The notes under the pieces: model-generated
Seen by the model: the letters and a program-made list of their open reading frames with translations, nothing else
Databases searched by the model: none
Told to the model about the DNA's origin: nothing
In this document: positions 9,201 to 17,020 of the stretch, piece after piece
Numbering within the stretch: the first letter of the stretch is position 1
Layout: the number at the start of each line of letters is the position of its first letter
Translations under genes and position numbers: made by a program
Source: Candidatus Uhrbacteria bacterium
GTDB taxonomy: Bacteria; Patescibacteriota; Patescibacteriia; 2-12-FULL-60-25
DNA length: 41,453 nt
NCBI GenBank assembly: GCA_030649995.1
Contig: JAUSEV010000009.1
Span: 1 to 41,453 of the forward strand
Direction: 5' to 3'

Positions 9201-10152
9201 CGTGGAAGAACTGTTTGAAGCGCGAACTCCGAAATATCGCGCGGTGATCGCGGAGATGGCGGGGAAAGTCAAAATCGTCGAGGGGGAAAAGCGCGTGTTG
9301 CAAACCACGACCGGTCAAAAAGTGATTGACACGACTTCTGGGGAAAAATCCGTGCACATCAGCTACATCTCCGTACAGGACGAAACATTCACGTTTCTGA
9401 AAAGAGATTTGGTCAAGGTAAAAGACGGCGCAAAAGCGCGCGAGGGAGACGCGCTCATCGTTCGTTCAAACGGTGAGGAGGTTTTGGCGAGCCACAAAGG
9501 CAGCGTCAAGATTGAAAAAAATAAATTAACCCTGGTGTTTGAAGCTCAAACCGCCACGGAACACCCGATCCCAACCGGGTATCACGTGATCGTGAAAGAC
9601 GGGCAAGAGGTGGCGGCCGGCGACATGTTGACCGAGGGGCAATTGGATCTGCAAGACCTGTTCCGCTTAAAAGGATATGAAGCGGTCATGCGCTACTTGC
9701 TCAAAGAAGTGCTCTCGATCTACGCGTCTCAAGGACAAAAGTTGAACGCCAAACACATCGAAATCATCGTGCGCCAAATGTTTTCGCGCGCGTACGTCAC
9801 CGGTGCCGGAGATACGGAACTCTTGCCCGGTCAGGTGGTGGAAAAATGTCGGGCCGAGGAAGAAAACGATCGCGTGGTAAAAGCCAAGGGTGAACCGTCC
9901 AATCTGCAACAGCTTTTCATGGGCATCACAAAAGTCGCCTTATCCACCGAATCATTCTTGTCTGCCGCGTCGTTCCAAGAAACCGCGCGCGTACTCATCA
10001 ACGCGGCCGTCACAGGCAAGATTGATCGCCTTGAAGGATTAAAAGAAAACGTGATCATCGGTCGTTTGACTCCCGCCGGCACCGGCTTCGGCGTCATCCA
10101 CTCCTCTCAACCGGAACCGGTAAGAGACGAACCAACGCTGACGCAGGCGTAA
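6214..10152 (+). CDS. rpoC: DNA-directed RNA polymerase subunit beta'
   Basis: The beta-prime subunit, 1312 residues. The N-terminal zinc site is C67, C69, C82, C85 (CYCG...CDKC). The catalytic magnesium loop NADFDGDQM starts at about residue 532. The second zinc site is C860, C933, C940, C943. The bridge-helix/trigger-loop segment is present, including [20 protein letters not shown]. A lysine/glutamate-rich, probably coiled-coil stretch follows at residues 150-235. The start ATG follows a T-run with no Shine-Dalgarno. A hairpin terminator follows the stop. In most bacteria rpoBC lies directly after rplJL; here rplJL is 30 kb away. Confidence 0.98.
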   Translation: [1312 protein letters not shown]

Positions 10153-10173
10153 ACGTGGAAAGAGAAGAAAGAA

Positions 10174-10203
10174 AAAACCATCCGCACGGGCGGGTGGTTT
10201 TGG
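10174..10203 (+). terminator. Intrinsic terminator after rpoC
   Basis: AAAACCATCCGC (10174-10185) pairs with GCGGGTGGTTTT (10190-10201), with one G-U pair and a short loop. It separates rpoBC from the regulatory module downstream. Confidence 0.75.
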
Positions 10204-10213
10204 TATATAATGA

Positions 10214-10261
10214 GTAGATTGCTATATTTTTGGGTAGATTTAGTCACTACTTGTGTAGATT
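10214..10261 (+). promoter_or_regulatory. Three direct repeats (GTAGATT) at 20-bp spacing
   Basis: GTAGATT occurs at 10214-10220, 10234-10240 and 10254-10260, exactly 20 bp apart, so the copies face nearly the same side of the helix. They lie just upstream of the HTH-GHKL gene, where the -35 box should be. An operator bound by that gene's own MerR-type domain is an inference. Confidence 0.6.
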
Positions 10262-10263
10262 TA

Positions 10264-10278
10264 TATGGTATGATACCA
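10264..10278 (+). promoter_or_regulatory. Likely -10 region inside a small palindrome
   Basis: TATGAT at 10269-10274 is a good -10 box and lies in the palindrome ATGGTA-TGA-TACCAT. No good -35 is seen at the normal spacing. The ATG is 11 nt downstream, so the mRNA leader would be very short. Confidence 0.45.
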
Positions 10279-10285
10279 TTTCTAT

Positions 10286-11005
10286 ATGGAAGAAAAGCTG
10301 CTCACAATCAGCCAAGCCGCTGAATATCTCGGTGTTTCTTTGAATACGCTTCGTCGTTGGGATGAAAGCGGAAAATTAGTTGCGATCAAAAAAGATGGCG
10401 GCACTCATCGATATTACCGTGAAAAAGATTTAGAAATTTTTACTAGTGATTTAATGAGGTTTGCCTCGGAGTGGATCCAAGATGGCATTGAGTTTCCGGG
10501 TACGTTTTATTGTCCGACGAGCTCAATTTTTAATGCAAGGCTTACAAAAATGGAGTCCGCGCTGATGCAGAAGCCAGGGTTTGAAAAATTGTATTCTTTA
10601 ATTGTTTTAATTGCCGGGGAGATCGGGGATAATTCATTTGCCCACAATTTGGGAAAGTGGCCGGATACAGCAGGAATTTTTTTCGGCTACGACCTTGCTA
10701 AAGGCATCATCGTACTTGCCGATCGAGGGTTGGGGATTTTAGAAACGTTGCGTCAAGTCCGTCCGGAACTTCCGAGTCATGTTGTGGCCGTTGAAGTTGC
10801 TTTTACCGAATTCATCTCCGGTCGTGCGCCGGAAAAGCGGGGGAACGGGCTTAAGCTTGTTCGCGAGGTCATCACGAATCAGCCATTTGATCTATTCTAT
10901 ATCAGCGGCGATGCCGAAGTGCGTATGAAAGGCTCGGATAAAGTTTTTCGTGTTACCCGTGGTCAACGTATCGTGCGAGGATGTTTAGCGAAAATAGAGT
11001 TTTAA
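10286..11005 (+). CDS. MerR-type HTH fused to GHKL ATPase
   Basis: A 239-residue two-domain protein. Residues 6-45 (LTISQAAEYLGVSLNTLRRW...GGTHRYY) are a MerR/excisionase-type winged helix-turn-helix. Residues about 72-200 carry the GHKL (histidine kinase/anti-sigma kinase) ATP-binding motifs: N box E112-x3-N116 with H120 N121, G1 box D146-R-G-L-G150, and G2 box R185-G-N-G-L189. It has no transmembrane or phosphoacceptor domain. By analogy with SpoIIAB/RsbW the ATPase may phosphorylate or bind the STAS-like protein encoded 16 bp downstream, here controlling DNA binding directly. That mechanism is inference. A paralogue without the HTH lies at 30524. The start follows an iteron-bearing promoter with no Shine-Dalgarno. 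Confidence 0.85.
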   Translation: MEEKLLTISQAAEYLGVSLNTLRRWDESGKLVAIKKDGGTHRYYREKDLEIFTSDLMRFASEWIQDGIEFPGTFYCPTSSIFNARLTKMESALMQKPGFEKLYSLIVLIAGEIGDNSFAHNLGKWPDTAGIFFGYDLAKGIIVLADRGLGILETLRQVRPELPSHVVAVEVAFTEFISGRAPEKRGNGLKLVREVITNQPFDLFYISGDAEVRMKGSDKVFRVTRGQRIVRGCLAKIEF

Positions 11006-11021
11006 AATCCTTCACAAGTAT

Positions 11022-11315
11022 ATGAAATTACAACTAGAAAAATTTGGCAAAACATTAATATCGCGGGAATTAGGGAGTGAGGCTTTTAAGGCATTTCAGC
11101 CAACGTTGCGCGAGCTTCCGAAGAATGAAGGGTTGGAAATAGATTTTTCCGGTGTATTCACGTTATCGCCGTCATGGGCGGATGAATTTTTAAGTCCGCT
11201 GTTAAATCAGCTGGATGAGCGTTTGGTGCTTTTACCGAGTGATAATCTTTCCGTGCATGCGACCATCAGGATTCTTGAAGAGGCGAATAAGCAATCGTTT
11301 AAGATGCAACCATAA
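11022..11315 (+). CDS. STAS-like protein (DUF4325 type), partner of the GHKL ATPase
   Basis: A 97-residue protein. The core DFSGVFTLSPSWADEF (residues 41-56) matches the STAS-like DUF4325 pattern and resembles the loop of anti-sigma antagonists in which a serine is phosphorylated. Here S49 or S51 would be the candidate. FGKTLISR at residues 8-15, SPSWADEF and DNLSV at 74-78 are shared with the paralogue at 31184. It is encoded 16 bp after the HTH-GHKL gene on the same strand and is almost certainly its functional partner. Serine phosphorylation is an inference from SpoIIAA/RsbV biology. Confidence 0.8.
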   Translation: MKLQLEKFGKTLISRELGSEAFKAFQPTLRELPKNEGLEIDFSGVFTLSPSWADEFLSPLLNQLDERLVLLPSDNLSVHATIRILEEANKQSFKMQP

Positions 11316-11376
11316 TTTGGAGCGCACCCCCTTAAACTAGGCATAAATGATCATTTGGCTGATACACAATATATTT

Positions 11377-11712
11377 ATGATCCATATTGACGATAAAAGC
11401 GTAGATGACGTCCCACCCATTTCTTGGTGGAGCCGTTTGCTCATCAAAATTTCTCCGCGTCTCGGTTTGCAGGCGGTGATGCGTGATTTGGGACAGGAGT
11501 CCAAGCATGTGCGGCGCGCGCACGATTTGTTTTCCGCGGTCGCATCGGTGGATGTTCGCCCGACCTCATCTCAAAACGGTCGCGGCTTTATGCTCACGCT
11601 CGATAGAAATACCACGCTCTATTTTTACCAAGACGGCGATCATTTTGCGTATGACGGATGCGAGGTGGGGGAATATGAAAAAGGTGATGTCCGAATTTTT
11701 GATCGGAAATAA
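11377..11712 (+). CDS. Hypothetical protein
   Basis: About 111 residues from the ATG at 11377; an upstream ATG at 11347 would add ten hydrophobic residues. The middle (WWSRLLIKISPRLGLQAVMRDLGQESKHVRRAHDLFSAV) looks helical and amphipathic. The end (GFMLTLDRNTTLYFYQDGDHFAYDGCEVGEYEKGDVRIFD) looks like a small beta-rich unit. No family is recognised. It lies between the STAS-like gene and ruvC on the same strand and could be co-transcribed with either, but the context does not suggest a role. Confidence 0.55.
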   Translation: MIHIDDKSVDDVPPISWWSRLLIKISPRLGLQAVMRDLGQESKHVRRAHDLFSAVASVDVRPTSSQNGRGFMLTLDRNTTLYFYQDGDHFAYDGCEVGEYEKGDVRIFDRK

Positions 11713-11757
11713 TCCTATGTCCCGTCATTCCAAGTGGTCAAAGGACGTTATTCTATT

Positions 11758-12255
11758 ATGAGCACTACTCGTCTTCGAGTTCTCGGTATTGATCCCGGTT
11801 TTGATCGGATGGGTTTGGGCGTGATCGATCAGAGGGGTAGTCATCTCACGTGGGTGTTTCATGGATGTAAAAAGACAAGTACAAAAGATGATTTTTCAAC
11901 ACGTTTACAAAACATTCGGGATGAGTTGACGCTGGTCATCAAAAAATACAAACCGGATGTCGCGGCCGTGGAACAGCTTTTTTTTCAAACGAATGCCAAG
12001 ACCGCGATGAAAGTCGGGATGGCGCGCGGAGTGATTTTACTTGCATTGGCTGACGCGAGCCTTCCTCTCGTCGAGATGACACCTCAACAATTAAAGCAGG
12101 GAATGACCGGCTGGGGTGCGGCTAGTAAAAAACAAATTCAAGAAATGGTGAAGCGCATGTTAAATCTCAAACAGATTCCCCAACCGGATGATGCCGCAGA
12201 CGCGCTCGGCATCGCCATTGTTGGAGCGACGATGTATAGAAATACCAGACGATAA
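11758..12255 (+). CDS. ruvC: Holliday junction resolvase RuvC
   Basis: A 165-residue crossover junction endodeoxyribonuclease that cuts Holliday junctions together with RuvAB. The four acidic catalytic residues are visible: D12 (GIDPG), E72 (AVEQLFF), D145 and D148 (DDAADAL). The TNAKTAMKVGMARGVILL and TPQQLKQGMTGWG blocks are typical. The start at 11758 is chosen because the family begins a few residues before GIDPG; an ATG at 11734 would add eight residues. The partner ruvA is at 17021, separated by four genes. No ruvB is in the window. Confidence 0.95.
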   Translation: MSTTRLRVLGIDPGFDRMGLGVIDQRGSHLTWVFHGCKKTSTKDDFSTRLQNIRDELTLVIKKYKPDVAAVEQLFFQTNAKTAMKVGMARGVILLALADASLPLVEMTPQQLKQGMTGWGAASKKQIQEMVKRMLNLKQIPQPDDAADALGIAIVGATMYRNTRR

Positions 12256-12270
12256 AGTCTTGCCAAAGTC

Positions 12271-12299
12271 TTGTTGTTTGGTTTGGGAATTGGTACAAT
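12271..12299 (+). promoter_or_regulatory. Probable promoter of the MBL-fold gene
   Basis: TTGTTG (12271-12276), 17-bp spacer, TACAAT (12294-12299). It would give a leader of about 30 nt before the ATG at 12336. Confidence 0.5.
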
Positions 12300-12335
12300 T
12301 TTGTCTGTCATTATTGATGATTATAAGGCTTTATT

Positions 12336-12977
12336 ATGCAGATATTTTGGCATGGGTTTTCTTGCGTCAGGATTGAGGCGAATCAGGGCGATCAGGCGGC
12401 GACGCTTGTGACGGATCCCTACGGTTCGGATTTGGGTTTGCGTTTTCCTCGCACGCTTGCGCCGGACGTTGTTGCTCTGTCTCATCAGGATCAAAAAAAG
12501 TTTTCCCTCGACGGTTTTACCAATAAACCCTTTTACCTTTCCGATCCGGGAGAGTATGAGGTCAAGGGTATTTTTGCTTATGGGATTTCATTAAAGGATG
12601 AGGGCACTTCTCCCCATACGCTCATGTATCGGTTTGAGATTGAGGGTATGTCCATCGGATTTTTGGGCGGATTGCATCGAACGCTCACAGACGAAGAAGC
12701 GGGAAAGTTGGAAAATATCGATGTGCTGTTTTTGCCGGTTGGCGGGAGCGGCGCGTTTACCGTTAAGCAGGCGATTGAAACGATTAACGAGATCGAACCG
12801 CGCGTGGTGATTCCATTGGGCTATCATGTGGAAGGAATAAAAGAGAAGCTGGGGACGGCAGACGCGTTTTGTAAACAGTTGGGCGTATGCAAGCGTCAGG
12901 ATGTGAACAAGTTGAAGCTCGCGAAAAAAGATCTGCCGGCCGAAGATTTGTTCGTGTACGTTTTGGAAAGAGCATAA
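12336..12977 (+). CDS. Metallo-beta-lactamase-fold protein with altered metal motif
   Basis: A 213-residue protein of the UlaG-like MBL-fold group: WHGFSCVRIE, LVTDPYG, APDVVALSHQD, YEVKGIFAYGI, IGFLGGLHRTLTDEEAGKL, IDVLFLPVGG, IEPRVVIPLGYH. The canonical HxHxDH motif reads H50-Q-D-Q-K-K, so the second histidine, the aspartate and the last histidine are replaced. H6 and the histidine in PLGYH remain. Catalysis by a normal two-metal site is therefore doubtful, and a structural or ligand-binding role is possible. The substrate is unknown. It is followed closely by a small membrane-anchored protein and gyrA on the same strand. Confidence 0.8.
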   Translation: MQIFWHGFSCVRIEANQGDQAATLVTDPYGSDLGLRFPRTLAPDVVALSHQDQKKFSLDGFTNKPFYLSDPGEYEVKGIFAYGISLKDEGTSPHTLMYRFEIEGMSIGFLGGLHRTLTDEEAGKLENIDVLFLPVGGSGAFTVKQAIETINEIEPRVVIPLGYHVEGIKEKLGTADAFCKQLGVCKRQDVNKLKLAKKDLPAEDLFVYVLERA

Positions 12978-13018
12978 GACATTTACGAAAGCACGAAATC
13001 ATTCGAAAATACGAAAAT

Positions 13019-13441
13019 ATGTCAGTCCATCGTTCTCATCCGCCAAAGCGCCACAGGTCAAAAGAAGACCAAACACCGCGCATGCTTTCTTCGGAAGAAA
13101 AACGCGAGTTGATTTTGGCGCATGCCGAGGCGCGCACTCCGCAATCATCATGGGGTTTTGGATATGTGGTCGGCATTGCCGCCTCGTGTCTCGTTGTCGT
13201 GAGCGGCTGGTGGTGGACGCTCGGAACGAATTTGAGAAGCGATATTTTTTCTTCTTCTAACAATTCCAAGACGCAGGAATGGCAAACGACGCTCGAAAAG
13301 TGGAAGACCATCACCGCAAGTTCAACTTCTGGCGAAGCGATCGGTCAAGCGGATGTGAACGCGCGAATGGATGCGTTAAAAAATCGTTTTCACGAAGCAT
13401 GGTTAAAAGCTAAAGCATCTTCTACAAGTTCCAAACCATAA
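13019..13441 (+). CDS. Single-pass membrane protein, unknown function
   Basis: A 140-residue protein. A basic, histidine-rich N-terminal tail (residues 1-50) precedes one hydrophobic helix (about 48-68, [21 protein letters not shown]). A serine/threonine-rich, probably extracytoplasmic tail ends in a short helical segment. The topology is likely N-in. Start 13019 is preferred because the long in-frame extension back to 12887 overlaps the MBL gene and shows no protein-like pattern. It ends 4 bp before gyrA, suggesting one transcript. No family is recognised. Confidence 0.6.
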   Translation: MSVHRSHPPKRHRSKEDQTPRMLSSEEKRELILAHAEARTPQSSWGFGYVVGIAASCLVVVSGWWWTLGTNLRSDIFSSSNNSKTQEWQTTLEKWKTITASSTSGEAIGQADVNARMDALKNRFHEAWLKAKASSTSSKP

Positions 13442-13445
13442 AAGT

Positions 13446-15914
13446 ATGCCAGAAGAAAAATCTCTCGTGTCTCACACGATCGGAAAAATTGAACCTGCGC
13501 CGTTGGTGGAAGAAATTCAAACCGCGTTTCTTGATTATGCCATGTCCGTGATCGTGGATCGGGCGTTGCCGGACGTACGTGACGGATTAAAGCCGGTGCA
13601 TCGCCGCATTTTGTATGCCATGTGGAGCACTGGTTTAAGGGCTACTGCCAAATTTCGCAAGTCCGCCACGGTGGTTGGAGAGGTTTTGGGCAAATATCAC
13701 CCACACGGAGACCAAGCCGTTTATGCATCGATGGTGCGTATGGCGCAAGATTTTAACATGCGCTATCCGTTGGTAAACGGACAAGGAAATTTTGGGTCCA
13801 TGGATGGCGATGCCGCCGCCGCGCACCGTTACACGGAAGCCAAACTGACGGCGATCGCGGAAGAAATGTTGTTTGATATAGAAAAAGACACGGTTGATCT
13901 TAGACCAAACTATGACGGTTCGCATCAGGAACCAAAAGTTCTACCTTCAAAGTTGCCAAATCTCCTTTTGAACGGAACGCTGGGAATCGCCGTTGGTATG
14001 GCAACAAACATTCCGCCGCACAATCTTTCGGAATTATGCGACGGTATTTCCGCCCTCATTGAAAACGCGGACATCACCATTGACGAACTCATGGATCATG
14101 TGAAGGGGCCGGATTTTCCCACGGGCGGGATTATTTATGACAAAAACGATATCAAACAGGCCTACGCGACCGGTCGCGGAGGGATTGTGATGCGCGCCAA
14201 AACGGAGATTGTGGAAGAAAAAGCCGGATCGTTTCGCATTTTAGTCACTGAGCTGCCTTATCAGGTCAATAAATCCCAGCTTTTGGAAAAAATGGCCGAG
14301 CTTGTGACGGAAAAAAAGATTGAGGGCATTCGAGATTTGCGCGATGAGTCAAACAAGGACGGTGTGCGCGTGGTTATAGAACTCAAAAAAGACGCCTATC
14401 CAAAAAAAGTGTTGAATCAACTATTTAAGATGACCCAGTTGCAAGACGCGTTTCATGTGAATTCTCTGTGTTTGGTGGATGGCATTCAGCCGCGCATTTT
14501 GAATTTAAAGGGTTTGCTCGAGGAGTATGTTGCGCATCGAAAAGTCGTGATTCGCCGCCGTACGCAATACGACTTGGATCGGGCCAAAGATCGGTTGCAC
14601 ATTTTGGAAGGGTTGCGCATCGCCCTCCTCAAAATTGACGAGGTTATTACCACCATTAAAAAATCCAAGGACAAAGACGACGCCAAAAAGAATTTGATGA
14701 CGAAGTTTAAATTGTCGGATTTGCAGTCCACAGCGATTTTGGAAATGCGTCTGCAGCAGCTCGCCAATCTTGAGCGCTTGAAAGTCGAACAAGAGTATGA
14801 CGAGAAAAAGAAATTGATCGCGGAACTGGAAAGCATTTTGAATTCGGCCAAGAAGATTCTCTCCATGATTAAACAGGAGGTGGCAGAGCTCAAAGAGCGC
14901 TATGGAGATGAGCGCCGAACGGTGATTATCCCGCATCCGGTCGGAGAGTTTTCCATGGAAGATTTGGTGCCGGAAGAAGAGACGATCGTGATGCTGACCG
15001 AAGACGGCTACATCAAGCGTTTGCCGCCGGATACTTTCCGTACGCAAGCGCGCGGCGGTAAGGGGGTGGTGGGTCTCTCGACAAAGGAAGAGGACATGGT
15101 CAAACAGATTTTTACCACCAACACGCATGCCGAAATCTTGTTTTTTACCACGCGCGGTCGCGCGTTCCGGCTTAAAGCGTATGACATTCCCGTGGGTTCG
15201 CGTACGGCCAAGGGTCAGGCTATTGTCAACTTTTTGCAGCTTGCTCCCGGAGAATCAGTGTCCGCGACCTTGGGATCGGATGAGCTCGAAGGCACGAAAT
15301 ATTTGATCATGGCGACTCGGCAAGGCACGCTCAAAAAATCTGCCTTGGATGAATTTACGAACGTGCGTCGCAGCGGTCTCATCGCCATCAAGTTACAAGA
15401 AAATGATGAGCTGGTATGGGTCAAACCGTCCGCCGGCGATGACGAGATTTCGCTCGTCACGCGCGCAGGTCAAGCCATTCGATTTAAAGAAAAAGACGTG
15501 CGATCCATGGGACGCAACGCCTCCGGGGTACGCGGGATCAGGCTCAAGAAAAATGACGCGCTGGTCGGTATGGATGTGATCAATCCATCCATTGCCAAAA
15601 AAGGAATGCTGGAACTGTTCACCATTACGGAAAACGGCATGGGCAAGCGCACCAACTTAAAAGAATATAAAGTGCAGCGGCGCGGCGGGTCAGGCATTCG
15701 GACAACGCGCGTTACGGGGAAAACCGGTGGAGTGGTGGGAGCGTTTATTTCGAGCTCCGACGACGAACGCGATCTGGTGATTATTTCTAAAAAAGGAATT
15801 GTGATCCGCACGCCGTTTAAGTCCGTGTCATCGCTTGGTCGCGATACGCAAGGCGTACGATTGATGAGATTTAAAGAAGAAGGCGATCTCGTAAGCACCG
15901 TCACATTCGTGTAA
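13446..15914 (+). CDS. gyrA: DNA gyrase subunit A
   Basis: An 822-residue type IIA topoisomerase breakage-reunion subunit. Catalytic tyrosine Y129 lies in [11 protein letters not shown]. The segment [18 protein letters not shown] is the quinolone-determining region, in which Q90 and A94 occupy the positions of E. coli Ser83 and Asp87. A coiled coil follows in the middle, and the C-terminal beta-pinwheel begins after residue 500. QARGGKG near residue 533 is a GyrA-box-like motif, which favours gyrA over parC. A second related QRRGGSG lies near residue 740. The ATG has no Shine-Dalgarno. gyrB is not in the window. Confidence 0.93.
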   Translation: MPEEKSLVSHTIGKIEPAPLVEEIQTAFLDYAMSVIVDRALPDVRDGLKPVHRRILYAMWSTGLRATAKFRKSATVVGEVLGKYHPHGDQAVYASMVRMAQDFNMRYPLVNGQGNFGSMDGDAAAAHRYTEAKLTAIAEEMLFDIEKDTVDLRPNYDGSHQEPKVLPSKLPNLLLNGTLGIAVGMATNIPPHNLSELCDGISALIENADITIDELMDHVKGPDFPTGGIIYDKNDIKQAYATGRGGIVMRAKTEIVEEKAGSFRILVTELPYQVNKSQLLEKMAELVTEKKIEGIRDLRDESNKDGVRVVIELKKDAYPKKVLNQLFKMTQLQDAFHVNSLCLVDGIQPRILNLKGLLEEYVAHRKVVIRRRTQYDLDRAKDRLHILEGLRIALLKIDEVITTIKKSKDKDDAKKNLMTKFKLSDLQSTAILEMRLQQLANLERLKVEQEYDEKKKLIAELESILNSAKKILSMIKQEVAELKERYGDERRTVIIPHPVGEFSMEDLVPEEETIVMLTEDGYIKRLPPDTFRTQARGGKGVVGLSTKEEDMVKQIFTTNTHAEILFFTTRGRAFRLKAYDIPVGSRTAKGQAIVNFLQLAPGESVSATLGSDELEGTKYLIMATRQGTLKKSALDEFTNVRRSGLIAIKLQENDELVWVKPSAGDDEISLVTRAGQAIRFKEKDVRSMGRNASGVRGIRLKKNDALVGMDVINPSIAKKGMLELFTITENGMGKRTNLKEYKVQRRGGSGIRTTRVTGKTGGVVGAFISSSDDERDLVIISKKGIVIRTPFKSVSSLGRDTQGVRLMRFKEEGDLVSTVTFV

Positions 15915-15940
15915 GAAAAAAAGCGAGTTGAGGCTCGCTT
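15914..15940 (-). terminator. Intrinsic terminator, minus strand
   Basis: AAGCGAG (15921-15927) pairs with CTCGCTT (15934-15940), and the plus-strand A-run 15915-15920 is the U-tract on the minus strand. It overlaps the stop codon of the minus-strand gene 15939-16898. It may also stop gyrA transcripts, though without a U-run on that strand. Confidence 0.7.
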
Positions 15941-16898
15941 ATGTTAGAGTCACTTCGGTTGCAAGCGTCGGATGTCTGGGGAGTTCGACAAGGCGAAACT
16001 GCACTTTGAGAGGCTGCGATTTGCGCGTGAGTGCCGGCGAATGCATGAGCTGGGTGAGTAGCCCTGGACTCACGTCGCGGAAGTGAGCGAGATAACGTTT
16101 TCCATCATCGGTCTCAATGAAGTAGGTGTCGTTCCGCACTTCGACGAGCAGACCTTCTTGCTGCGGCAGATCTGCCACGGTAACGTCCGCGGCGATGTAG
16201 TGGATAACAGGATCCACAAATCGCAAGGGGGTAAAGCGGACGGAAAGACGTTGTCCCGGATACATCCAAGATGTATCCCGAGGTCTTGCCAAGAGCGTTC
16301 GCAATCGCTCTTTCAGCTCTGGAGAGGTATCCCCCCAAGGGAGCTTGAGTTGAAGCGAAGGTACGAAGACATCGGAAATGAGGAAATCCGGCTTTATGGC
16401 GAAGAGCCAGCCAAGAGAGCGACTCGGATTCGTTTCTTCATTCAGTGCCAGACGAAGCTCCTCGAGATGGATCCTGATGTTTTTCAAACCTTCCCACCGA
16501 TGCGATTCTCCATTACCGCGAATTTTGACCCAGAAGTAGGGCTCCTCCAGAAGGAGAGCGTCTCGATACGCCTCAAAGAGAATACGCCGAACCAGATTGG
16601 TGAGCCTGACCGAATCCAAGTTTGGCATCTCGATATAAACAGAGATGTCTTCTCCCCTGCGTTCGGCAAGAGAGAAGAATTCCCTTGCCTTGCTCATCGC
16701 GTCATGCCTGAATGTCACTTGCACTTGGATGCTTGGTTCGAGATACAGTTCTCCGATTTGGCGGACCGTAAAATCTATTTTTTCCGTTCGATCAAGTTCC
16801 TCGTTCCTCTCAATCCAACAACCCAAATCTCGGAGGTGACGGATCAAGTCCAGTTCCCGTGAGAAACCACTGGACAGTCTTTTTCTTCTCGGTCTCAT
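15939..16898 (-). CDS. Uncharacterised protein with cold-shock-like C-terminal domain
   Basis: A 319-residue protein of no recognised family. The N-terminus (residues 1-70) has RELDLIRHLRDLGCWIERNEE followed by KIDFTVRQIG and SIQVQVTF, a helix plus D...QxQ strand pattern that recalls degenerate PD-(D/E)xK folds. The C-terminal part (about 248-310) reads GLLVEVRNDTYFIETDDGKR, then YLAHFRDV, then PLKVQFRLVE, which follows the cold-shock/OB pattern (FIxxxxGxxxxxHxxDV, then VxFxxxE). It may therefore bind nucleic acid. A strong Shine-Dalgarno (AAAGGAG) precedes the ATG. It has its own promoter (16943-16972) and terminator, and is divergent from ruvA. It belongs to the Shine-Dalgarno cassette group. 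Confidence 0.7.
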   Translation of the reverse strand: MRPRRKRLSSGFSRELDLIRHLRDLGCWIERNEELDRTEKIDFTVRQIGELYLEPSIQVQVTFRHDAMSKAREFFSLAERRGEDISVYIEMPNLDSVRLTNLVRRILFEAYRDALLLEEPYFWVKIRGNGESHRWEGLKNIRIHLEELRLALNEETNPSRSLGWLFAIKPDFLISDVFVPSLQLKLPWGDTSPELKERLRTLLARPRDTSWMYPGQRLSVRFTPLRFVDPVIHYIAADVTVADLPQQEGLLVEVRNDTYFIETDDGKRYLAHFRDVSPGLLTQLMHSPALTRKSQPLKVQFRLVELPRHPTLATEVTLT

Positions 16899-16942
16899 GG
16901 CTCTCCTTTCTTCGGGACGAATGTCCCATGGGGGAGCATCTG

Positions 16943-16972
16943 ATTCTATTCCGAAAAGTGTTTTTTTGTCAA
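16943..16972 (-). promoter_or_regulatory. Promoter of the minus-strand gene ending at 16898
   Basis: On the minus strand: TTGACA (16967-16972), 18-bp spacer, TAGAAT (16943-16948). It gives a leader of about 40 nt containing the Shine-Dalgarno. Confidence 0.7.
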
Positions 16973-16982
16973 ATGGAGCAGG

Positions 16983-17011
16983 TTGACGATTGATGCGTCA
17001 TGCCGCATGCT
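16983..17011 (+). promoter_or_regulatory. Promoter of ruvA, near-leaderless
   Basis: TTGACG (16983-16988), 17-bp spacer, CATGCT (17006-17011), only 9 nt before the ruvA ATG. It lies back to back with the divergent promoter at 16943-16972. Confidence 0.6.
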
Positions 17012-17020
17012 TGATCCCAT

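Noticed and set aside
12975-13018. Repeated ACGAAA motifs before the membrane protein gene, considered as another heptad array
   Set aside because: Spacing is 8-10 bp and irregular, unlike the strict period of seven at the other loci.
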